DNA of 64,000 nucleotides, from the NCBI GenBank assembly GCA_037893225.1, contig JAZGUH010000695.1:248001-312000 (forward strand). The letters are read 5' to 3'. Shown one piece after another: positions 1-8,865 of this stretch. The translations under genes were made by a program, and so were the position numbers. The notes under the pieces were generated by a model. That model was not told where the DNA came from. It saw only the letters and a program-made list of their open reading frames with translations, and made no database searches. Source of the stretch: Hippasteria phrygiana (lineage: Eukaryota > Echinodermata > Asteroidea > Valvatida > Goniasteridae). Each line of letters starts with the position of its first letter. Positions within the stretch are counted from its first letter, which is position 1.

Positions 1-232
1 GATGTTGGCCGGAAAGAAAATAAACATTGCGAGGTTTGAATTTTCTCCACAAGTGTTAACTCTAAGAAGCCGCCGATAATTGCAACATGTAGCGCCAGAT
101 CTAAGCTATCCATACATGTGAAAATTACTGAATTTGGTTGATATTTCATGCAATTATGAATGAGTAAAGCAAGTCCATACCCCAGGGAATTTGACAGGCA
201 TGGAGCAATAAATAGAAGGTAATATGCACACA
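1..232 (+). repeat. Representative monomer, class a (232 bp, tail aatagaaggtaatatg)
   Basis: This first complete copy defines the numbering. It has t at m5, a at m13, aagtgttaac at m51-m60, a at m85, g at m120 (catgtg), gaatttggttgat at m130-m142, gtccataccccaggg at m173-m187, acaggcatgg, and tail aatagaaggtaatatg. The copies at 697-928 and 1393-1624 carry the same allele set. I counted 89 G or C bases and five CpG. It contains exact 9-bp inverted arms at m76-m84 and m149-m157. Confidence 0.9.
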
Positions 233-928
233 GATGTTGGCCGGAAAGAAAATAAACATTGCGAGGTTTGAATTTTCTCCACAATTTTTAACTCTAAGAA
301 GCCGCCGATAATTGCAGCATGTAGCGCCAGATCTAAGCTATCCATACATGTCAAAATTACTGTATTTGGTTTATATTTCATGCAATTATGAATGAGTAAA
401 GCAAGTCCATACCCCAGGGAATTTGACAGGCATGGAGCAATACATAAAAGGTAATCTGCACACAGATGGTGGCCGGGAAGAAAATATACATTGCGAGGTT
501 TGAATTTTCTCCACAAGTGTTAACTCTAAGAAGCCGCCGATAATTGCAACATGTAGCGCCAGATCTAAGCTATCCATACATGTCAAAATTACTGAATTTG
601 GTTGATATTTCATGCAATTATGAATGAGTAAAGCAAGTCCATACCCCAGGGAATTTGACAGGCATGGAGCAATAAATAAAAGGTAATCTGCACACAGATG
701 TTGGCCGGAAAGAAAATAAACATTGCGAGGTTTGAATTTTCTCCACAAGTGTTAACTCTAAGAAGCCGCCGATAATTGCAACATGTAGCGCCAGATCTAA
801 GCTATCCATACATGTGAAAATTACTGAATTTGGTTGATATTTCATGCAATTATGAATGAGTAAAGCAAGTCCATACCCCAGGGAATTTGACAGGCATGGA
901 GCAATAAATAGAAGGTAATATGCACACA

Positions 929-1160
929 GATGTTGGCCGGAAAGAAAATAAACATTGCGAGGTTTGAATTTTCTCCACAAGTTTTAACTCTAAGAAGCCG
1001 CCGATAATTGCAGCATGTAGCGCCAGATCTAAGCTATCCATACATGTCAAAATTACTGTATTTGGTTTATATTTCATGCAATTATGAATGAGTAAAGCAA
1101 GTCCATACCCCAGGGAATTTGACAGGCATGGAGCAATACATAAAAGGTAATCTGCACACA
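929..1160 (+). repeat. Representative monomer, class b (tgcagc, gtatttggtttat, tail cataaaaggtaatctg)
   Basis: Compared with class a, this copy has t at m55 (aagttttaac), g at m85, c at m120, t at m131, t at m140, c at m211, a at m215 and c at m224. The change at m211 turns AATAAA at m207 into AATACA. The same set recurs at 1625-1856 and 3945-4176, and again in zone 4 near 41215, 43301 and 47013. Class b copies are usually followed by a copy with gatggtggccgggaag, so the linked block runs across the monomer boundary as numbered here. Confidence 0.85.
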
Positions 1161-2552
1161 GATGGTGGCCGGGAAGAAAATAAACATTGCGAGGTTTGAA
1201 TTTTCTCCACAAGTGTTAACTCTAAGAAGCCGCCGATAATTGCAACATGTAGCGCCAGATCTAAGCTATCCATACATGTCAAAATTACTGAATTTGGTTG
1301 ATATTTCATGCAATTATGAATGAGTAAAGCAAGTCCATACCCCAGGGAATTTGACAGGCATGGAGCAATAAATAGAAGGTAATATGCACACAGATGTTGG
1401 CCGGAAAGAAAATAAACATTGCGAGGTTTGAATTTTCTCCACAAGTGTTAACTCTAAGAAGCCGCCGATAATTGCAACATGTAGCGCCAGATCTAAGCTA
1501 TCCATACATGTGAAAATTACTGAATTTGGTTGATATTTCATGCAATTATGAATGAGTAAAGCAAGTCCATACCCCAGGGAATTTGACAGGCATGGAGCAA
1601 TAAATAGAAGGTAATATGCACACAGATGTTGGCCGGAAAGAAAATAAACATTGCGAGGTTTGAATTTTCTCCACAAGTTTTAACTCTAAGAAGCCGCCGA
1701 TAATTGCAGCATGTAGCGCCAGATCTAAGCTATCCATACATGTCAAAATTACTGTATTTGGTTTATATTTCATGCAATTATGAATGAGTAAAGCAAGTCC
1801 ATACCCCAGGGAATTTGACAGGCATGGAGCAATACATAAAAGGTAATCTGCACACAGATGGTGGCCGGGAAGAAAATAAACATTGCGAGGTTTGAATTTT
1901 CTCCACAAGTGTTAACTCTAAGAAGCCGCCGATAATTGCAACATGTAGCGCCAGATCTAAGCTATCCATACATGTCAAAATTACTGAATTTGGTTGATAT
2001 TTCATGCAATTATGAATGAGTAAAGCAAGTCCATACCCCAGGGAATTTGACAGGCATGGAGCAATAAATAGAAGGTAATATGCACACAGATGTTGGCCGG
2101 AAAGAAAATAAACATTGCGAGGTTTGAATTTTCTCCACAAGTTTTAACTCTAAGAAGCCGCCGATAATTGCAACATGTAGCGCCAGATCTAAGCTATCCA
2201 TACATGTCAAAATTACTGAATTTGGTTGATATTTCATGCAATTATGAATGAGTAAAGCAAGTCCATACCCCAGGGAATTTGACATGCATGGAGCAATAAA
2301 TAGACGGTAACATGTACACAGATGTTGGCCGGAAAGAAAATAAACATTGCGAGGTTTGAATTTTCTCCACAAGTTTTAACTCTAAGAAGCCGCCGATAAT
2401 TGCAACATGTAGCGCCAGATCTAAGCTATCCATACATGTCAAAATTACTGTATTTGGTGTATATTTCATGCAATTATGAATGAGTAAAGCAAGTCCATAC
2501 CCCAGGGAATTTGACAGGCATGGAGCAATACATAAAAGGTAATCTGCACACA

Positions 2553-2784
2553 GATGGTGGCCGGGAAGAAAATAAACATTGCGAGGTTTGAATTTTCTCC
2601 ACAAGTGTTAACTCTAAGAAGCCGCCGATAATTGCAACATGTAGCGCCAGATCTAAGCTATCCATACATGTCAAAATTACTGAATTTGGTTGATATTTCA
2701 TGCAATTATGAATGAGTAAAGCAAGTCCATACCCCAGGGAATTTGACATGCATGGAGCAATAAATAGACGGTAACATGTACACA
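2553..2784 (+). repeat. Representative monomer, class d (catgcatgg, tail aatagacggtaacatgtac)
   Basis: This copy opens gatggtggccgggaag, has aagtgttaac, and ends with gacatgcatgg and aatagacggtaacatgtacac. The m197 change makes an 8-bp palindrome catgcatg. The m223 and m227 changes make a further acatgt and a tgtaca. The class is frequent in zones 1, 2 and 4 and sporadic in zone 3 up to about 25.7 kb. A variant reading cggttacatg occurs only near 41668, 43750 and 47464, which mark three copies of one duplicated block. Confidence 0.85.
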
Positions 2785-3844
2785 GATGTTGGCCGGAAAG
2801 AAAATAAACATTGCGAGGTTTGAATTTTCTCCACAAGTTTTAACTCTAAGAAGCCGCCGATAATTGCAACATGTAGCGCCAGATCTAAGCTATCCATACA
2901 TGTCAAAATTACTGAATTTGGTTGATATTTCATGCAATTATGAATGAGTAAAGCAAGTCCATACCCCAGGGAATTTGACAGGCATGGAGCAATAAATAGA
3001 AGGTAATATGCACACAGATGTTGGCCGGAAAGAAAATAAACATTGCGAGGTTTGAATTTTCTCCACAAGTGTTAACTCTAAGAAGCCGCCGATAATTGCA
3101 ACATGTAGCGCCAGATCTAAGCTATCCATACATGTCAAAATTACTGAATTTGGTTGATATTTCATGCAATTATGAATGAGTAAAGCAAGTCCATACCCCA
3201 GGGAATTTGACAGGCATGGAGCAATAAATAGAAGGTAATATGCACACAGATGTTGGCCGGAAAGAAAATAAACATTGCGAGGTTTGAATTTTCTCCACAA
3301 GTTTTAACTCTAAGAAGCCGCCGATAATTGCAGCATGTAGCGCCAGATCTAAGCTATCCATACATGTCAAAATTACTGAATTTGGTTTATATTTCATGCA
3401 ATTATGAATGAGTAAAGCAAGTCCATACCCCAGGGAATTTGACAGGCATGGAGCAATACATAAAAGGTAATCTGCACACAGATGGTGGCCGGGAAGAAAA
3501 TAAACATTGCGAGGTTTGAATTTTCTCCACAAGTGTTAACTCTAAGAAGCCGCCGATAATTGCAACATGTAGCGCCAGATCTAAGCTATCCATACATGTC
3601 AAAATTACTGAATTTGGTTGATATTTCATGCAATTATGAATGAGTAAAGCAAGTCCATACCCCAGGGAATTTGACATGCATGGAGCAATAAATAGACGGT
3701 AACATGTACACAGATGTTGGCCGGAAAGAAAATAAACATTGCGAGGTTTGAATTTTCTCCACAAGTTTTAACTCTAAGAAGCCGCCGATAATTGCAACAT
3801 GTAGCGCCAGATCTAAGCTATCCATACATGTGAAAATTACTGAA

Positions 3845-6800
3845 TTTGGTTGATATTTCATGCAATTATGAATGAGTAAAGCAAGTCCATACCCCAGGGA
3901 ATTTGACAGGCATGGAGCAATAAATAGAAGGTAATATGCACACAGATGTTGGCCGGAAAGAAAATAAACATTGCGAGGTTTGAATTTTCTCCACAAGTTT
4001 TAACTCTAAGAAGCCGCCGATAATTGCAGCATGTAGCGCCAGATCTAAGCTATCCATACATGTCAAAATTACTGTATTTGGTTTATATTTCATGCAATTA
4101 TGAATGAGTAAAGCAAGTCCATACCCCAGGGAATTTGACAGGCATGGAGCAATACATAAAAGGTAATCTGCACACAGATGGTGGCCGGGAAGAAAATAAA
4201 CATTGCGAGGTTTGAATTTTCTCCACAAGTGTTAACTCTAAGAAGCCGCCGATAATTGCAACATGTAGCGCCAGATCTAAGCTATCCATACATGTCAAAA
4301 TTACTGAATTTGGTTGATATTTCATGCAATTATGAATGAGTAAAGCAAGTCATACCCTAGGGAATTTGACATGCATGGAGCAATAAATAGAAGGTAATAT
4401 GCACACAGATGTTGGCCGGAAAGAAAATAAACATTGCGAGGTTTGAATTTTCTCCACAAGTTTTAACTCTAAGAAGCCGCCGATAATTGCAACATGTAGC
4501 GCCAGATCTAAACTATCCATACATGTCAAAATTACTGAATTTGGTTGATATTTCATGCAATTATGAATGAGTAAAGCAAGTCCATACCCCAGGGAATTTG
4601 ACAGGCATGGAGCAATAAATAGAAGGTAATATGCACACAGATGTTGGCCGGAAAGAAAATAAACATTGCGAGGTTTGAATTTTCTCCACAAGTTTTAACT
4701 CTAAGAAGCCGCCCATAATTGCAACATGTAGCGCCAGATCTAAGCTATCCATACATGTCAAAATTACTGTATTTGGTGTATATTTCATGCAATTATGAAT
4801 GAGTAAAGCAAGTCCATACCCCAGGGAATTTGACAGGCATGGAGCAATACATAAAAGGTAATCTGCACACAGATGGTGGCCGGGAAGAAAATAATCATTG
4901 CGAGGTTTGAATTTTCTCCACAAGTGTTAACTCTAAGAAGCCGCCGATAATTGCAACATGTAGCGCCAGATCTAAGCTATCCATACATGTCAAAATTACT
5001 GAATTTGGTTGATATTTCATGCAATTATGAATGAGTAAAGCAAGTCCATACCCCAGGGAATTTGACATGCATGGAGCAATAAATAGACGGTAACATGTAC
5101 ACAGATGTTGGCCGGAAAGAAAATAAACATTGCGAGGTTTGAATTTTCTCCACAAGTTTTAACTCTAAGAAGCCGCCGATAATTGCAACATGTAGCGCCA
5201 GATCTAAGCTATCCATACATGTCAAAATTACTGAATTTGGTTGATATTTCATGCAATTATGAATGAGTAAAGCAAGTCATACCCTAGGGAATTTGACAGG
5301 CATGGAGCAATAAATAGAAGGTAATATGCACACAGATGTTGGCCGGAAAGAAAATATACATTGCGAGGTTTGAATTTTCTCCACAATTTTTAACTCTAAG
5401 AAGCCGCCGATAATTGCAGCATGTAGCGCCAGATCTAAGCTATCCATACATGTCAAAATTACTGAATTTGGTTGATATTTCATGCAATTATGAATGAGTA
5501 AAGCAAGTCCATACCCCAGGGAATTTGACAGGCATGGAGCAATAAATAGAAGGTAATATGCACACAGATGTTGGCCGGAAAGAAAATAAACATTGCGAGG
5601 TTTGAATTTTCTCCACAAGTTTTAACTCTAAGAAGCCGCCGATAATTGCAGCATGTAGCGCCAGATCTAAGCTATCCATACATGTCAAAATTACTGTATT
5701 TGGTTTATATTTCATGCAATTATGAATGAGTAAAGCAAGTCCATACCCCAGGGAATTTGACAGGCATGGAGCAATACATAAAAGGTAATCTGCACACAGA
5801 TGGTGGCCGGGAAGAAAATAAACATTGCGAGGTTTGAATTTTCTCCACAAGTGTTAACTCTAAGAAGCCGCCGATAATTGCAACATGTAGCGCCAGATCT
5901 AAGCTATCCATACATGTCAAAATTACTGAATTTGGTTGATATTTCATGCAATTATGAATGAGTAAAGCAAGTCATACCCTAGGGAATTTGACATGCATGG
6001 AGCAATAAATAGAAGGTAATATGCACACAGATGTTGGCCGGAAAGAAAATAAACATTGCGAGGTTTGAATTTTCTCCACAAGTTTTAACTCTAAGAAGCC
6101 GCCGATAATTGCAACATGTAGCGCCAGATCTAAGCTATCCATACATGTCAAAATTACTGAATTTGGTTGATATTTCATGCAATTATGAATGAGTAAAGCA
6201 AGTCCATACCCCAGGGAATTTGACAGGCATGGAGCAATAAATAGAAGGTAATATGCACACAGATGTTGGCCGGAAAGAAAATAAACATTGCAAGGTTTGA
6301 ATTTTCTCCACAAGTTTTAACTCTAAGAAGCCGCCGATAATTGCAACATGTAGCGCCAGATCTAAGCTATCCATACATGTCAAAATTACTGTATTTGGTG
6401 TATATTTCATGCAATTATGAATGAGTAAAGCAAGTCCATACCCCAGGGAATTTGACAGGCATGGAGCAATACATAAAAGGTAATCTGCACACAGATGGTG
6501 GCCGGGAAGAAAATAATCATTGCGAGGTTTGAATTTTCTCCACAAGTGTTAACTCTAAGAAGCCGCCGATAATTGCAACATGTAGCGCCAGATCTAAGCT
6601 ATCCATACATGTCAAAATTACTGAATTTGGTTGATATTTCATGCAATTATGAATGAGTAAAGCAAGTCCATACCCCAGGGAATTTGACATGCATGGAGCA
6701 ATAAATAGACGGTAACATGTACACAGATGTTGGCCGGAAAGAAAATAAACATTGCGAGGTTTGAATTTTCTCCACAAGTTTTAACTCTAAGAAGCCGCCG

Positions 6801-6910
6801 ATAATTGCAACATGTAGCGCCAGATCTAAGCTATCCATACATGTCAAAATTACTGAATTTGGTTGATATTTCATGCAATTATGAATGAGTAAAGCAAGTC
6901 ATACCCTAGG
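3845..6910. repeat. Seven-monomer tandem duplication, offset 1622 bp
   Basis: The stretch from about 3845 to 5290 matches 5467-6912. Each half carries the same order of classes, including the rare allele aataatcattg (m24 a to t) at 4891 and 6513 and C-deleted copies at 4350 and 5972. The halves have private differences: aaactatcc near 4511, gccgcccata near 4713, and ttgcaagg near 6290. The match ends where 5277 has acaggcatgg and 6899 has acatgcatgg. Confidence 0.82.
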
Positions 6911-7884
6911 GAATTTGACATGCATGGAGCAATAAATAGAAGGTAATATGCACACAGATGTTGGCCGGAAAGAAAATATACATTGCGAGGTTTGAATTTT
7001 CTCCACAATTTTTAACTCTAAGAAGCCGCCGATAATTGCAGCATGTAGCGCCAGATCTAAGCTATCCATACATGTCAAAATTACTGTATTTGGTTTATAT
7101 TTCATGCAATTATGAATGAGTAAAGCAAGTCCATACCCCAGGGAATTTGACAGGCATGGAGCAATACATAAAAGGTAATCTGCACACAGATGGTGGCCGG
7201 GAAGAAAATATACATTGCGAGGTTTGAATTTTCTCCACAAGTGTTAACTCTAAGAAGCCGCCGATAATTGCAACATGTAGCGCCAGATCTAAGCTATCCA
7301 TACATGTCAAAATTACTGAATTTGGTTGATATTTCATGCAATTATGAATGAGTAAAGCAAGTCCATACCCCAGGGAATTTGACATGCATGGAGCAATAAA
7401 TAGACGGTAACATGTACACAGATGTTGGCCGGAAAGAAAATAAACATTGCGAGGTTTGAATTTTCTCCACAAGTTTTAACTCTAAGAAGCCGCCGATAAT
7501 TGCAACATGTAGCGCCAGATCTAAGCTATCCATACATGTCAAAATTACTGAATTTGGTTGATATTTCATGCAATTATGAATGAGTAAAGCAAGTCCATAC
7601 CCCAGGGAATTTGACAGGCATGGAGCAATAAATAAAAGGTAATCTGCACACAGATGGTGGCCGGGAAGAAAATAAACATTGCGAGGTTTGAATTTTCTCC
7701 ACAAGTGTTAACTCTAAGAAGCCGCCGATAATTGCAACATGTAGCGCCAGATCTAAGCTATCCATACATGTCAACATTACTGAATTTGGTTGATATTTCA
7801 TGCAATTATGAATGAGTAAAGCAAGTCCATACCCCAGGGAATTTGACAGGCATGGAGCAATAAATAAAAGGTAATCTGCACTCA
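4177..7884. repeat. Array zone 2: 16 monomers, transitional, four C-deleted copies
   Basis: This stretch mixes zone-1 classes with the first four copies lacking one C; the t of gtcat lies at 4350, 5277, 5972 and 6899. The length is 3708 bp, equal to 16 x 232 minus 4. It contains a seven-monomer duplication at an offset of 1622 bp. Towards its end, from 7574, tails aataaataaaaggtaatctg and then gcactcagatgg appear, announcing zone 3. No gene is present. Confidence 0.88.
7653..7884 (+). repeat. Representative monomer, class e (gtcaacatt, tail ending gcactcagatgg)
   Basis: This is the characteristic zone-3 form. It opens gatggtggccgggaag, has c at m123 (gtcaacatt), retains gtccatacccc, and ends aataaataaaaggtaatctgc followed by actcagatgg (t at m230). 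The m123 and m230 alleles usually occur together in the same copy, for example near 9858, 11479, 13331, 15645, 18191, 23979, 24905, 26758, 27915, 29767, 35781, 36477, 39717 and 46672. This shows that one founder copy was spread by duplication. Confidence 0.82.
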
Positions 7885-8115
7885 GATGGTGGCCGGGAAG
7901 AAAATAAACATTGCGAGGTTTGAATTTTCTCCACAAGTGTTAACTCTAAGAAGCCGCCGATAATTGCAACATGTAGCGCCAGATCTAAGCTATCCATACA
8001 TGTCAAAATTACTGAATTTGGTTGATATTTCATGCAATTATGAATGAGTAAAGCAAGTCATACCCTAGGGAATTTGACAGGCATGGAGCAATACATAGAA
8101 GGTAATATGCACACA
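7885..8115 (+). repeat. Representative 231-bp C-deleted monomer (gtcataccctaggg)
   Basis: This copy lacks one of the two C bases at m175-m176, so gtccatacc reads gtcatacc. It also has t at m183, giving the palindrome ccctaggg with an AvrII core cctagg. Other C-deleted copies keep ccccaggg, for example at 8289 and 10373, so the deletion and the m183 change are associated but separable. One hundred of the 276 copies carry the deletion. Confidence 0.9.
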
Positions 8116-8865
8116 GATGTTGGCCGGAAAGAAAATAAACATTGCGAGGTTTGAATTTTCTCCACAAGTTTTAACTCTAAGAAGCCGCCGATAATTGCAA
8201 CATGTAGCGCCAGATCTAAGCTATCCATACATGTCAAAATTACTGAATTTGGTTGATATTTCATGCAATTATGAATGAGTAAAGCAAGTCATACCCCAGG
8301 GAATTTGACGGGCATGGAGCAATAAATAAAAGGTAATCTGCACACAGATGGTGGCCGGGAAGAAAATAAACATTGCGAGGTTTGAATTTTCTCCACAAGT
8401 TTTAACTCTAAGAAGCCGCCGATAATTGCAACATGTAGCGCCAGATCTAAGCTATCCATACATGTCAAAATTACTGAATTTGGTTGATATTTCATGCAAT
8501 TATGAATGAGTAAAGCAAGTCATACCCTAGGGAATTTGACATGCATGGAGCAATAAATAGAAGGTAATATGCACACAGATGTTGGCCGGAAAGAAAATAT
8601 ACATTGCGAGGTTTGAATTTTCTCCACAATTTTTAACTCTAAGAAGCCGCCGATAATTGCAGCATGTAGCGCCAGATCTAAGCTATCCATACATGTCAAA
8701 ATTACTGTATTTGGTTTATATTTCATGCAATTATGAATGAGTAAAGCAAGTCCATACCCCAGGGAATTTGACAGGCATGGAGCAATACATAAAAGGTAAT
8801 CTGCACACAGATGGTGGCCGGGAAGAAAATATACATTGCGAGGTTTGAATTTTCTCCACAAGTGT

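Larger units (their letters stand above)
1..2088. repeat. Three-monomer HOR, 696 bp, three rounds
   Basis: Copies 1, 4 and 7 (1, 697, 1393) share class-a alleles including catgtg. Copies 2, 5 and 8 (233, 929, 1625) share tgcagc, gtatttggtttat and cataaaagg. Copies 3, 6 and 9 (465, 1161, 1857) open gatggtggccgggaag and have aagtgttaac with catgtc. The first round differs slightly from the others: aatttttaac in copy 2, tatacatt and an aataaaagg tail in copy 3. The next copies (2089 onward) break the pattern with the aatagacgg tail. Confidence 0.85.
1..4176. repeat. Array zone 1: 18 monomers, all 232 bp
   Basis: Every copy keeps gtccatacc, so the period is a strict 232 bp and the tta landmark runs 154, 386 and so on to 4098. 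The first nine copies form a three-monomer HOR. From about 2089 the class with tail aatagacggtaacatgtac appears, at about 2303, 2767 and 3695, mixed with tails aatagaaggtaatatg and cataaaaggtaatctg. No gene is present. The strict period and the low variant count suggest a subarray expanded from C-retaining copies (inference). Confidence 0.92.

Noticed and set aside
5..44. RNA polymerase III A and B boxes or a tRNA-derived SINE
   Set aside because: ggtttgaattt (m33-m43) resembles a B box at 8 of 11 bases and tggccgg is weakly A-box-like, but key bases differ, no cloverleaf can be drawn and there is no poly(A) tail or target-site duplication.
131..146. TATA-box promoter in copies with ggtttatattt
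   Set aside because: A tatatt occurs only in the minority class with t at m140 and has no conserved initiator or other promoter element nearby; the A/T-rich context explains it.
177..188. Telomere-like sequence in ccctaggg
   Set aside because: It is a single palindrome per copy, not tandem ttaggg or ccctaa units.
1..245. CENP-B box
   Set aside because: The cggga core is present in gatggtggccgggaag copies, but the ttcg half and the internal A at the required spacing are missing. The reverse complement does not fit either.
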